The notes beneath the pieces were generated by a model. It saw nothing but the letters and a program-made list of their open reading frames with translations, had not been told where the DNA came from and made no database searches. Shown here in pieces: positions 26,096 through 38,225 of a DNA stretch of 64,000 bases. This stretch comes from Todiramphus chloris collaris (Eukaryota; Chordata; Aves; Coraciiformes; Alcedinidae), in contig JANVCC010000030.1 in NCBI GenBank assembly GCA_025345505.1, positions 1,366,054-1,430,053 on the forward strand. Reading direction: 5' to 3'. The first letter of the stretch is position 1; each line of letters opens with the position of its first letter. Made by a program: the position numbers and the translations under genes.

Positions 26096-27599
26096 TTTAA
26101 AAACAAGACTTGGTTACACCAGGAATAAAGGGAGCTGTTAAAATGTCTCCATTGAATATTTTATTGCTCAAGGAACTCGTTGAGCTGGAGGTATAAGGCT
26201 CGGATGAGGCCGGCCCATCCAGCAGCTGCCTGCTTATGCTGGAGGAGGAAGGATGCAGGGCTGGGGACACAGCCCTGGCACCTTGAGTGCATTTGACTCC
26301 TTGCTCTGTTGCAAAGCTACTGTGGGGCTGCAGGGAAATCACAGCCACTGCTGAAATACTTTTACCACCACCCTCTGCCTCCTTCCTCTCCCAAAGCAGG
26401 GGACTTCATGGGGGTTTTGTCCCTTTACCTCAGAGGGTGACAAAGGCCCGTGTCTTGCCTTTCTTTTCCTTTGCCTTAATTAACAAATGTAAAACAAATC
26501 CCTCTCTTGAAGCACAAACTCCATGCAATCCATTCCTGCGTGAGCAAGATAGAAAGCTGTGGTGTGTAACCTGTAAAGCTGCATCCACATCCAAAATACT
26601 CAGGACCTGCACTGAGCACCCAGAAGGACCTGCTCAGTGCAGAGCATAAGCCATGGTCCTGGGGCTGGTGGGGCAGGAGACAACTGCGAGGAAACACACA
26701 CGCAACCCATCGCCCCAGTGCTCAGCTCAGCCTCAGCACTCAACAGTGCTGCCTGCTGCTGTGGAAAACATACACAGCTATTAAAACATTACCAGGAGCA
26801 GGATGAGAGAAATAGATAATTTAGCTCTTGCAAAGAAAGCCAAATTGTCAACAATAGGGGGTTTTATTATCATTATCATCATCATTACTATTTAAAGACC
26901 CAGTGCTCACTGTTGTGCTGTTATGTGAGACTCAGCCACCACTGCACAAACAAGGTCTTGGTCCTTGTGAACTGCAGACCCCAGGAGCTAGAAATGCAAT
27001 AAGCAGAAAGGAAAGAAAAAAGATCCCAAAGCTTGGTTTACCATGCTTTCTTTAAAATGTACTCTCACGTGTTTGGGATGTCTGGCAAATGAATTAAAGT
27101 TTACAACACCACCTACCTATCTATTTATTTCTCCTTCTATATAAGGGAGTGGAGTCTACAGTATTACTTTTTTTCCTCTTTTTTTTAGAGGAATATACAG
27201 ACAGATTTGAATCCCCACATTCATTTTTTACTTGCACAGATGTAAACTCCACTAAAACTGGGGGAATTATTGACAACTGATACTGAGGCAATCCAAGGCC
27301 AGACTCTGACCTATTGATTTCCCCGAGATTGCACAGGACGTATGTAATTCATTGCAGAATACAGTCTTTGTTTGTTTTGTTTATTACTCAATATATAGCA
27401 ATGTGGAATAAAGAGCAGCACCGAACTGTAGAAATGCCTGAGGATTTCTCTTTAATTGAAATCAGGACCGGGAACATCCTTGTAAATCAAGAGCAGTCAG
27501 CCTTTGAGAAAATTCACTGCTTTTGCAAAGTTTACATTCAAATGGGATTTAGCTTTAACTCTTTCTCTCTCACACCAGCTCAGCTAAATGATTTTTAAC
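26096..27599. other. Unannotated unique sequence with an ATT/ATC-rich patch
   Basis: A short imperfect trinucleotide tract (ATT/ATC) lies at 26865-26893. A weak resemblance to the old palindromic repeat family occurs around 27236-27312. No gene is supported. Confidence 0.55.
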
Positions 27600-28393
27600 G
27601 ATTTCTCTGAAGGGGCTGCTGCTGCTCAATACCCTGAAAACCTCCAGGCACAACAGATGTTGGGCAAGATTCATATTTATAGTAAGGCTGTGAATAGTAG
27701 TTGAGAAAGATCAGATACAAGCAATTATGAGAGACATTCCTAATATCGGCCCAAATCCATATTTTTAAACAGCACGATGCTCTTTTGAATCATCAGTTTG
27801 GTTCAGTCCATTAAGACCCTACGGGCTCTCCTAGTAAAATTATGACCTAGATCTGAATTTTACTTAAGTTTGATGATGCTTTAGATTAACTTTTAATTCA
27901 GAGACCTATTATTGCAACACAGAGTGCAGGCAACAGAGAGCACTTAACTCTGTCAGCAGTTTGGCTTCAGCTACAGCCCTCTCTGAGAGCACTTCAGCCT
28001 CCAATAAATGGGTGCCAACCACAGTAAGCAGAAGAAACATCTAAGCTCTGATGTCCTAATTAAAGTCCCCTCATTTCCCACGTTGGAGCTCCCTGTGCAT
28101 TATGAAACATCCGAACAACAGTGTTTCTGCTTAGCTAAAGATTTCACAATGGGACTTTCCTTCTTCAGCTGTATTTTTCCAAACTAACATTTTTAGAGGC
28201 TCTCATTTCAATATGTTTATTGGATTGAGATGTCTCATAATTATTTATAACAAAAGAGTCCATCCTTCCAGCCTGTTGTAAATGGGTAGTGCACTGAACG
28301 TAAGTTGGCAGCAGCCGGCTGCAAGAAGATCAGGCTATTAAGATTAATGCAACAAATTTGAATTCTTCCATCCCCTCCCTCCAGTAACCCATC

Positions 28394-28415
28394 TGTGTGT
28401 GTGTGTGTGTGTGTG
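28394..28415 (+). repeat. (TG)11 microsatellite
   Basis: Eleven uninterrupted TG units. Confidence 0.97.
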
Positions 28416-28930
28416 GCTGGGAAGGAAAAGAAAGGGCTTCTGTGCTCCAGGATAATAGCGAATGCTACTGAAGAGGAAAAAGGAAAACACTGTTTATCCC
28501 TAGCAGGAAGATAATTGATCTATAGTCTGCACACAACTGGTCTCAAAGCAGCCAGTAGCTACACAGAAGAGACTGTAGCTAACCAGGGCCCAAACTAGCC
28601 TGTCAAACAAAAGCTTTATAGGGGCACCAGGGAGAACAAAAGTAGCACATTTCATTCCTTCATAATAAATCTTCCATCTTTATTGTGCAGAGATGTTTTG
28701 CTCCTGAGCATGCCGTGTTTTGGAGCAGGGCCCACCCCCACCCCCCCACTGACCCAGAGCATCCAGCCTGAGCTGAGCTGCTTTATCAGGCTTTATTTGC
28801 CCTGTGCACAGCCAGGCTCAGCTGTTCTCTGCATCCTCAGACAGCGGCAGCTCCTGGGCTCCAGCTCTATCACTCTCTGGTTTATGTGTGCTAAAGGTAA
28901 TAAAATAACCATTTCTAAATTTAACTAGCA

Positions 28931-28958
28931 TTACATAATGCAGCTATTTATTATGTAA
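28931..28958. promoter_or_regulatory. Inverted pair of D-box-like (PAR-bZIP/NFIL3) sites
   Basis: TTACATAAT at 28931-28939 and its perfect reverse complement ATTATGTAA at 28950-28958 flank a 10-bp spacer. TTAYGTAA is the established D-box consensus bound by DBP/HLF/TEF and NFIL3, and C/EBP also binds related sites. Two full sites about 20 bp centre to centre form a perfect 9-bp inverted repeat. Function is inferred from motif only. Confidence 0.4.
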
Positions 28959-29650
28959 AGCTGCTGTTTACAATGCCCACAATATTGATCACTATAAAAA
29001 ATGCAATGCAGCTAGAGCTCATATAAATTAATGTTACTGTTTTCCTTTCTTTTTGTTTAAAGGATCAATCAAAGGTCTAATTTGTTCTCATGAATTCACC
29101 TCTGTAAAGCATGCAAAGCACCAGGCAGCGCATTGTTTACTGTCATTCAGGCTCCCGTGCAGCAGTCAGCCCAGAGTCTGGCAGAGGATATGTAAAGATG
29201 ACAATTTGTTCATTATCCGAACCGCTGGAAAAGGCAAATAAAGCACACTAACCCGCTTTATTTCAAAGCAGGTCAATTTTGGGCTTTTTTCTCAGCTATA
29301 AAGCAGCATTGGCAGCCACTTAAGGATTCCAGCATTATGACTGTATATCATCATTAGCACCTACAGTAGATTATGAATAGGTATTTTCTTACAATAACAC
29401 ATGAAGCCTGAGAAAATGAAAGATATTTTCCTATTCTTCAGGCCTTTTGGGGGTAGAAAGAGGGATTGAAAAAGAGAATTAAATATGAACAGAGCGAACA
29501 GATCACTAAGCAAGAAACAATTAAATAGCACAGCATCCATTCAACAATAACACCAAATCATGATGCAACCACTGAGCGTGGGGTGACATACTAATCATGG
29601 ATTAAAGGGACTGATTTGTGTCTCATGAGTATTCATGGGCAAAACCTGAT

Positions 29651-32600
29651 GCGTGCAAACTGATCTTGGGGAAATATGTTTTGTGGGAAACATGAGGCTA
29701 TACTAGTGTCTGAGCAAAATGATGATGGCTTTTCTTGACTGTGCCTTAGGGACAAAGGAAATATTTACCTTTTTATCTCCTACTTTTTTTTTTTTTGGTG
29801 GAGTTGTTTTCCTCCTCTCTACAGATTGAGACACAGTTTTTTTCCTAGCTACCTGCCCATCCTTACTTTCCTGTACAAATACAGGTGATCATAAAAAAAA
29901 CCACTCCCATCATTTGATGTCACCCAGAAAATCAAAGGTTAGAATGAACCACAGAGCTTGCCACCATGGGCAATATTCCTCTAACAGCATCCAGTAGCCA
30001 GTGTTTCCAAAGATGAATCACCCCTGTAACAGAGAATGAGATGGTGTAAATCCAGCCCCGTAGCAGATGTACTGTCAGCGATTGCACATGGCTCATCGCA
30101 TGGGGAAAAGGCTGTGGGACAGCAAATAGAAAAATGTCCCACCTCACTAGGAGCGTCTTTTCTGTACCATTAGAGCTGCCTGGCTCAGCTTCAGTGCAGA
30201 GATTGCTGTTTGTCACGCAGTGCTACGGAACCTTTTTTCTTTCACTTGCATCCAGCTCAGGACATAGGAAAATTAATAACACTAATGGGCCTAGTGATAA
30301 TGTCCTGGAGAAACTTCCCTTACAGACCAGAGAAAACCCTATGAAACCAATGAGCCCAACTAGCCACTTACAGAGAAAAGGTCAGATATACTAAACAGCT
30401 TCCTCTCTACGTGCTCTGGAGCTCTCCCAGGGTCAGTCTTCTTTCCTGCTCCTACCGCTCCTGGGCCTTGCATTATGGCACTGGAAGACTTCTGCTGGCC
30501 TCCACCCACTGTTGAAGCCATCAGGTAGCAGATGCAAGAGGATTAGAGCTACCCAGGCCCTTTTAACCCCTGGGGTCAAGGACCAATATGCCTCCGCTGC
30601 TCTGCTCTTCATTCTCTGCTCCCACTTTCCTCACTCAGCATCCATCTGCCTTTGCCCAGTCTTCTGTCAGCCCCAAGAAGGAAAACAGTCTCTCGTGGTG
30701 TCTGAACACCAGAATTGCCATTTAGGTCTAGGAGGCCATCTGCATTGTGCAGAATAGTCTTGGGAAATAATCCTTTGGAATATTTTCCACTAAACTACTC
30801 CAAAACAAGGAGGAGGCCAACCATGACTTCAGCATCACTGAGGAGGCCATTGCTGGGTATCCTAAGGCATCTGTCTTACACTGCTCCAGTCCTGGTAGAG
30901 CAGACTGGTTTCTCTTCCTCTTTTTGCAATTTGGAAAGTCCCTGATTCCTCCATCTACATCCCCATCTCTGACATCAATCAACAATGTCGGTGCAGGACT
31001 GTTGTTAATACTGAGATTGCTCTTCTCAATCAGCCTCTGAGTAGTTGTCTTCCTTTCCACAGAGTGAAAAATCCAGCAGCTAAGGTGGTACATTTTTATA
31101 ATCTTGACAGAGCTCATGCTTCAAAGTTTAAACGAGCTTAAACAGTGGGAAAGCCCCTGTGGAAAATACCGTGGTTTCATATGCAAGTCAGGTTTTTGGT
31201 TGTGTATTAGCCATTGTTATTTTCAGTAGCCAGTGTTTCATTTCTGTTCAGAAGCCTATGTAAAAACGCAAGTGAGCAATTTGTAATGAAATAATCAATG
31301 CTGGTCGTGAATTCGCTGGTGCCTGTGCACTTAGACTTGCCTAGAATCAGAAATTTCTCTTGGGGGCAGCATTTCTTATGGAGAAGGATAGATTTATTTT
31401 CTGTCTTCAAAATGTTTACTAGCACATCTAGATGTCCCGCTCCAGCTGTACTGCTGGTTGAGGGCCAAGAGCTCCCCCTGCTAATGCCAGCAAGGGAGAG
31501 TAGAGGCAGTGTGAGGTGGAACAGCAACCCAAAGACAACCCAAAGGCAAATCACTGTCCCTTTCCCTTCCCCTGAATCCCGCCCCTGTAGCAGCTTCCAG
31601 TGGAGCATGAATGAGAAATTTGCAGTCCACCCAACCAACCCTCCATGGGGCTTGAGATCCTCTCCATCCCCTCAGGGTGGGCTTCACAGGAGCACCAAAG
31701 CTCAGGCTGCCTTTAGTGACACAAGGCACCAGGAGATAACTAATGCTGGTGACTATCTGAAGCTGTGTCCCCAGATCAAGGTGAAACATATGGAGCTGTC
31801 TTTAGGCTGCCAAGAGCCCTAAGTCACTTAGCATCCGCCCACATTGCTCTGCCTCCTGCCCTAAGCCTTTAATGGGCTTGTTTTAATGGTGTGGGACACA
31901 GACAGGTCTGCTGGTTAGTAAGTAGGCTGGGGATCACACCAAGGTGACAGAGAAAATGCAGCCAAGTCATGCTCTGTGTAGGTCAGACGCAGGATGCTGC
32001 CCTACACACATGCCAGGAGGTTACAGATCTATAAATGTTTAATTGCTTTCCCCACATCAGTCGCAGCAGGTGAATGAAGCCCTGCAAGGTGGATGGGATG
32101 CTTTAATGCTTGGAGCTATGGGATCTCAAACCCTGCTGGTTTCTCAGGAGCATTCATCCAAACTAGGTGAAAATATAGCTGAGGATAGCTAATTAACAGC
32201 GTGGCTGTTAGCAGTCCGTAAGGATTCAACTCTCCTGTGAACTAAACATGAAGAATACGGCTGAGTTTCAACATCTTGGAAAGAAAGTGTTGTTGAGCAG
32301 AGGACTGAAGAAACCAAGCAGCACATTGTGAGAGAAGATGAGAGTAAGAGCAGAGGCATGCTCCTGCAGGGAATAGTCCCAGAAACCTGGATGATTACAC
32401 AGCACAAAATAAACTGAGGAGCTTTACATCAACGAACTTCACAAAACTTGCCAGGCGGGATGTCAGGAGTTCAGTGTTTATCAACAAAGCTGTGAGGACT
32501 GTTGTACTTACAGCAAGTCTAACCATGGGAGCTTTGAAATAGATGCTTCAGAAAGCAGGCACAGATAAACCCAGGCCATTTTAGGAAACTATCCTTTTCC

Positions 32601-33250
32601 CCTTTCTTTAGCTCCAGGCCACCTGGAAACTGAGGTTGCTGATTTTCTTCTTGCTTATGTGACTGTAAATCAGAAGCAAATTTAGCGAAAGGCAAGAGAA
32701 TGATGTGGGTGTAGAGGGCTGGAATGCCTGAGAACTGTCTTTATTGTTATTATTAAGCTATCACTGCATGTGGGACTATAAATCAGCCCACCCTGATGAT
32801 AATGGAGTGTAGGTAGCACTACACTTCCCAAACCAGCCTGTGACTGGTAGGGTTTTGTGGCAACCCACACTAGTGAACACCTGAGTTTGTCCTCTGTTAG
32901 CAAGAGACATGGCTCTTCCCTTCCATTCGCTGATGTGGCTGGGCTGCTAAAACCCCTCTGCTTTCTTCCCTGACATCCAGATCTTTGCCGTTGCCTATAT
33001 TGCGCAGTGCTCCTCTGAGCAGACAGGCTGTTCTGCAGACTTTTGGCCTTGTTAAATACAGCAGGGGGGACAGAAGACATTCCTGCAGAAAAGAAGCATA
33101 ACAAAGTGTACTCTGCCTGAATTATGGTGGAAGTGGCTGGTTACCACAGTTGTCACTGCCTCTAGGTTTGGGAGGATTAGAATCTTACTGCAGAGATGTG
33201 CATTTCTGTTTGATCCTGTGGAAGATAATTCTGGCCTTGTATTCCTTTCT
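29651..33250. other. Unannotated unique sequence
   Basis: No gene is supported. Plus (31298-31822, 174 codons) and minus (31638-31207) open frames overlap each other in the same stretch, the usual sign of a GC-moderate chance opening. A 13-bp T run lies at 29784-29796. Confidence 0.6.
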
Positions 33251-33279
33251 CCATCCATCCATCCATCCACCCACCCACC
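33251..33279 (+). repeat. CCAT/CCAC tetranucleotide microsatellite
   Basis: Four CCAT units are followed by three CCAC units. Confidence 0.95.
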
Positions 33280-33421
33280 CAATCATAAGGTAATTTCTTT
33301 TGTCTCCTTACTGGAAATCTCTCCATTCCTGCTGTGCATGGCACTTCCTGCTCATGTCAACATCATCAGGGAATCTAACCTAGGGCATCCCAGAGTCAAA
33401 AACACAAGGTTGAACTGACTG

Positions 33422-33860
33422 ATCATAGCATCATAGAATCATTTTGGTTGGGAGAGACTTTTAAATCATCAAGTCCAACCGTTAACCCAGCACTGCCAGG
33501 CCACCACTAAACCATGTCCCTCAGCACCACATCTACACAGCTTCTAAATCCCTCCAGGGATGGGGACTCCACCACTGCCCTGGGGAACTTGGGCCAGGGC
33601 TTGACAACCCTTTTGGGGAAGAAATTTGTCCTGATATCCAGCCTAAACTTCCTCTGGCACAACTTGAGGCCATTTCCTCTTGTCCCACCGCTTGTTACTT
33701 GGGAGAAGAGACCAACCCCCACCTCGTTACAACCTCCTTTCAGGGAGTTGTAGAGACGAAGAAAGTCTCCCCTGATCCTCTTTTTTTTCCAGGTTAAACA
33801 ACACCAGTTCCCTCAGCTGCTTCTCTTGTGCCAAAAGGCCTCTTTTTGCCTGCTGTCTGC
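33422..33860 (-). mobile_element. CR1 LINE 3' fragment (minus orientation)
   Basis: The tail ATCATAGAATCATTTTGG-like sequence near 33424-33446 is followed by CAAGTCCAACCGTTAACCCAG. The 3' UTR and ORF2 C-terminus follow in minus sense, including [18 protein letters not shown] sequence in the antisense frame and the CCCTCCAGGGATGGGGACTC block typical of this CR1 subgroup. Its sequence differs clearly from the copies at 35.0 and 40.7 kb, so it belongs to another subfamily. It carries frameshifts and is truncated at its 5' end near 33850. Confidence 0.9.
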
Positions 33861-35010
33861 CTCCACATCCTTCACTGCAAATACCAGGGCACTGTTTTCT
33901 ACCTGCGATACTCTGTCAACTCTTGGGGGAAGGGAGAACAGGTCCTTATCTTTAGTATCATGAAAAAGAGCTAGAGAAAACATCTTGAAGGGTGTCTATC
34001 CCTCCCCCTCTCAGCCTACATGAGTAAACATCCTCACTTAGGTGTGCCTTTTACCATACTAATAGCTACTTCCCTTTCCATAATCACTGGGTTATTGCTA
34101 AAGAAATTGCAGCAACGTTAATAGCAAGTGACCCACAAATTCAATACAACGTAAAAGGTCACAGAGTTATCTCATGCAACCAACTTACTTTTGATGAAAT
34201 GGTACCATTCCCTGGAACATTATTACAGTAATTTTAAGAGTCATAACATCTTACCACGTGCTGCTTCAACTTTCTGACATGAAGCTAAAAATAGCAAGCG
34301 CTGCAAAGCCTGGGAGAACAGCTTCAAGTTCAGATCTGAGCTGTAAATCCCCAGCGTTTCAGGATGTTCATGTGAGTGTTTTGATTTCAATACACCATAA
34401 AGACAAGGTTAAACTGAGAAGTTTGGATATGAGTCCAGAGCAGGAAGGGGACAGGTACAGAAACTGTGTGCCTTCCTTCGTTTCTATTTAAAGAATCACA
34501 GTATCAAAAGCCTGGCAGCTGATTTAAACGCAGAGGCGAACTCAGAATGATGAGTGATCGTAAGCTGATGCTGCTCAGGCTTGGATTGCTGTGCTGTTTG
34601 CTGTCTGCCACCATGTCATCACACAGGTGGTCCCTTGTCTTGGGTCCTGCTCACCCACCATACAACATACAACATACGACACTGCTCGCTTGCCTCACCG
34701 GGTGGTCAGGAGGGCTTATTAGTCACTTTGGTTTCGCCAAGAATGTTGAGTCTGTGGGATGTAAGGTGCCATTGTAACGATTATTTATCGCAATGATTTG
34801 TTGGCTCTCTCCCAGCTCCCCACCCTGCTAGGAAGGCAGACACCTGGGGAGATTTTGAGCTCAGATGAAAAAGATGCATTGAGTAGATATCTACCACAAG
34901 GTCAGATGAGCAAGAGGTGGTGTGAACTCTGCGTCCCGCAACCCCACAGAAGGCCAAGCTGGGACTTACACCCTTCTGCCATGTCCCTTCCTGCACTGCC
35001 CTGTCTACTT
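33861..35010. other. Unannotated unique sequence between two CR1 copies
   Basis: Unique noncoding sequence; no gene or repeat is recognised. Confidence 0.6.
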
Positions 35011-35430
35011 ATCGTAGAAGCACAGAATGTTTTGGTTTGGAAGGGACCTTAAAGGTCATCTGCTCCAACCCTGCTGCACTGAGCAGGGACATCTGCAGCT
35101 AGAGCAGGTTGCTCAGAGCCTCATCCAACTTCACATGGAATGTTTCCAGTGACGGGGCTTCTACCACCTCTCTGGGCAACTTGTTCCAGTGTTTCACCAC
35201 CCTCAGTGTACAAAACGTCTCCCTTCTATCTAGTCTAAATCTCCCCTCTTTTGGTTTAAAACCGTCACTCCTTGTCCTGTTGCAACAGGCCCTGCTAAAA
35301 AGTCTGTCCCCATCTTTCCTGAGGGCCCCATTTAGGTACTGAAAGGCCGCAGTAAGGGCTCCCTGGAGCCTTCTCTTCCCCAGCATGAACGATCCCAAGT
35401 CTCTCAGCCGTTCTTCATAGGAAAGAGCCT
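35011..35430 (-). mobile_element. CR1 LINE 3' fragment (minus orientation), close relative of the 40.7 kb copy
   Basis: It starts at its 3' tail (ATCGTAGAAGCACAGAATG at 35011-35029, then TTGGAAGGGACC). Minus translation of 35420-35101 is open and reads through the CR1 ORF2 C-terminus: SYEERLRDLGSF, LGKRRLQGALTAAFQYL, GDRLFSRACCNRTRSDG and so on to LDEALSNLL. This frame lacks stops over about 105 codons, suggesting a relatively young copy. It is nearly identical to the plus-strand copy at 40.7 kb, including a 163-bp perfect inverted match (35136-35298 against 40769-40931). Confidence 0.93.
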
Positions 35431-38144
35431 GGGTAAGGGAGACGACCCCTGTGTTTTTCATACATCTGATTCCTGAGAAAATGTGGAAGCCTAGACCATT
35501 TTTTTTGTGTTTCCATAACTCTTGTCCTGCTTTTCTTTGATTTGGCCTGGCTAATCTCACGTGGCGGGTTGTTCCAGCCCCTGGGATGCAGGGTGACTGC
35601 ATTCGAACTGGGAGCGGAAGGCTCTGCTTGTTTACATTTCAGAGCATGAATACCAGCTTGCAATCCTGTGGGCTGTTCCGGTTATCAGACAAGGCACTGC
35701 TCTGCTGGCAGCTCCCCCATCTCGAGCTGTAGCGAGTGATGCGATGCATTGGGTAATCCACAGTGTGGAAAGGGTGAACATCCTGCCATTTACCGGTTAC
35801 TTACACACCGGGATTGGCTTTCTCCGCCTGCCTGTTTCCTTTGGTATTTTTAAAGGGGATTGTGAAAATTTAAAAAAGTCTTTTTTGAAACTGTTGTCTC
35901 ACCCCTTGCCTGGACACGGCCAAGGGCATTTTCTTGTAGCCCCCACCGTTCCCACCAAAATCTCCATGACACATTGCCACGTCGAAGCTGTTGTGAGGCA
36001 GCAGGACACGAGGAGAGCAAAAGACTGGGTATGCACAGGAAGACCATGGCCACAGAAGGGCCAGGCAGTTCAGACAGGGGAGAGCTGCACAGCATTCAGG
36101 CATTTCACAAGGGTTTAAAAGATAAGGCTGGAAAATCAATCCTTTTGTTGAGGCTTAAAGGCACATTTTGAGACTGCGTGTGCTGTGAAGCCCAGGTGGG
36201 CAGGTACAGATGTTGTGTGTTGGGTTTGGAGCACGTCTGCTACTCCGCATTTCTAACATCTGACCTGTGCAGGCCCTGTGGATCCCAGTCATTGAATCCT
36301 GGGCAGGCTCACATGTGGTGTTTTGGGGTAATTCAGTCCAAGCTTGTGTTGTGTTTCCTGGGCTGCAGATGGGCAGAAAGATTGTCATGACATAGTTCTG
36401 TTATGTCCATCCCTCCTTTTATAACAGGGATTTCTGTATCGTTTCCCTCACAGAATATCACCATGCAACCGCCTCAGGAGAAATATCAGCAAAGTGAAGT
36501 CTAACACTGCCCTGGTCCCACGGTTGGACACAGGTTGGGGTAACCAGGCTGCTCTCTTCAGCCCAGGAGGCTCCTGAGTGAAAACAATAGAAGGTAATGG
36601 AAAATACTCTGCACTTGCACAAAGGCTTTTGTGCCAGGAGGTCTCCGTGACGTACCCACGAGTTGGGCCCCACGACGCTCCTTTGGGGGGGACTAGCACA
36701 ATCATGCATTTTTTGGATGGCTACACTGAAAGCCAGTTAAGGTCAAAATCATCGGTTCCGGTGCGTTCTACTGTATGATAACTGGATCAGCTACTCTGAG
36801 CCTCTGTTCTGTGAGTTGCGGGGCCCTTTTCCTGACAGCCCACAATGTCAGTGTGAGCAGCGGATGCTCAGGTGTTCCCTTGATGTTGAAAGCCAGCAGG
36901 ATTCTGCAGGGACTCACACAGCAGAAAGTGATTAGCAGGCTGAGTCAAGAAGCTGGAGAACCTGATAAATTCCCAATTTCTACTTCCTTTCCCCTAAGGA
37001 CCTCTACAGCGGGAAAAGTGCCCTCCTGCATGACTTTTCCATGAAGCGTGGCCCCACTGGAGGAGAACCTGTGTGCTGCCAGCCGCTCCTGTAGGCCCAT
37101 GTCACCAGAGGGCATCGCTGAGGCTCACAAGAATGGATGGGCCAGTAAACAGACGAATGTTGCTGTTAATATTACACACCGAGCACCCAGGCACCACCCC
37201 ACAGGTAGCCCTTGTGCCTCTGTCTCACAGCTGCCTGCAAAGAGCAGCAACGACAAAGATCGGGCAGGCAGAAGGGTTGGGACAGGAGCTGTATGGAGCT
37301 TGGGGCTGTACCTCCTCATTGTCCTCATCATCACATGGCCACTGCCCTTGTGCGGGGCCAGCAGCTTTGAAGTAATTAAACAAATAAATAAATAAAATGA
37401 ACAAAATAAATGCATAAATAAACATGGATCCTTGCAATGAAGATTAAGGCCATATTGCAGGAGAAATTGAATCCAAAGAACGCAAACAGCCAAACAAACA
37501 AACAAAGAAGCAAGAAAAGAAAACCAATTATTTTTTGAGGGAGTCACAAATGAGTAAACAAAACAAAGAACGCCTCTGGCCTCCAGCATCCGTTCACTGG
37601 CACGACCACAGCTCCCTGGGAGCAAGGCCTGGGCTTCCTTTTGTAGTTACTCCTGCCTCACTGTGATGCCCCTCTACCCTGTGGCTGGTTTATCTCGGAT
37701 TAAAATGAATTAATTGTGACACAGGGCTTTGTCCGATGGACCTGGCACTTTTTTTTTTTTTTTTTTTTTTCTTTTGCAGTTAAGGTCATATTTTAGACAA
37801 ACTCTCAGAAGGATGAGGGTTCATTTTCCTTGTAGCATCCACTTTAGAAAAAATTAACTTCTCCCCCCTCCTTGACCAGACACGCAGTCTTACAAGATTT
37901 CCCTGCATCGTTTGAAAATCAGGGTAGACAGTTACTCTATTTTGAGAAACCACGGGGAGTTTTTAAGCTGTTGCATCGCAGTTACCAGCTTTAGCTGCAC
38001 CGGGATGAAAATAGACAATAGCGAGAGGAAGGGGGTTCTGGAGATCTCCAGCCCACTGTTTCCAATTAGGAAGTGACTTCGTCTTATTCCACCACTACAG
38101 TTAACCTTCGTTAGTAGCACAAATTGTTTGAATCCTCGCTCAGG
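35431..38144. other. Unannotated unique sequence with A/T simple repeats
   Basis: It contains an AAAT-type tract at 37382-37396 followed by an A-rich stretch to about 37430, AAAC units near 37490-37503, and a 22-bp T run at 37749-37770 followed by CTTTTGCAG. No gene is supported. Confidence 0.6.
37749..37770 (+). repeat. T homopolymer (22 bp)
   Basis: Uninterrupted T run, followed by CTTTTGCAG, which incidentally resembles a splice acceptor. Confidence 0.95.
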
Positions 38145-38225
38145 CTCTGATTCAAGGAAACTTCCCTGTTCAGCAAAGCACTTAAGTGTGTGCCTCAGTC
38201 CTGCTGGAGTCAATGAGGTTGACAA
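38145..38225. repeat. Degenerate old palindromic repeat of a second type
   Basis: TTCAGCAAAGCACTTAAG at 38170-38187, followed later by GCTGGAGTCAATGAGG at 38202-38217, matches the half-arm and centre of a second old palindromic repeat frequent in sauropsid genomes (CAGCAAAGCACTTAAGC...AGTCAATGGG type). Only one half is preserved. I recognise the pattern; the library name is uncertain. Confidence 0.5.

Larger units (their letters stand above)
27600..29650. other. Candidate conserved noncoding block(s)
   Basis: This AT-leaning sequence has no repeats other than a (TG)11 run, no open frame of note (all about 81 codons or shorter) and many closely spaced binding-site-like words. Examples are paired TTACATAA/TTATGTAA sites at 28931-28958, ATCAATCAAAGG (TCF/LEF/SOX-like) near 29063-29074, and several TAAT and CAATTTG words. 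The composition resembles vertebrate conserved noncoding enhancers near developmental genes. Without cross-species alignment this is inference. Confidence 0.35.

Noticed and set aside
27236-27312. Possible further copy of the GGCCAGAT palindromic repeat
   Set aside because: Only scattered words (GATGTAAACTCC, GGCCAGACTCTGACC) fit. Too weak to list as a feature.
30020-30065. Possible GTGTAAATCCAG arm of the same palindromic family
   Set aside because: A single short match without the centre or end motifs.
31207-31822. Overlapping open frames on both strands (143 and 174 codons)
   Set aside because: Simultaneous opening on both strands without family similarity is typical of chance.
34020-34040. 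miR-30-like word (GTAAACATCCT-like)
   Set aside because: The match is short (GAGTAAACATCCTCAC) with an altered 5' end, and no complementary hairpin arm is evident nearby.
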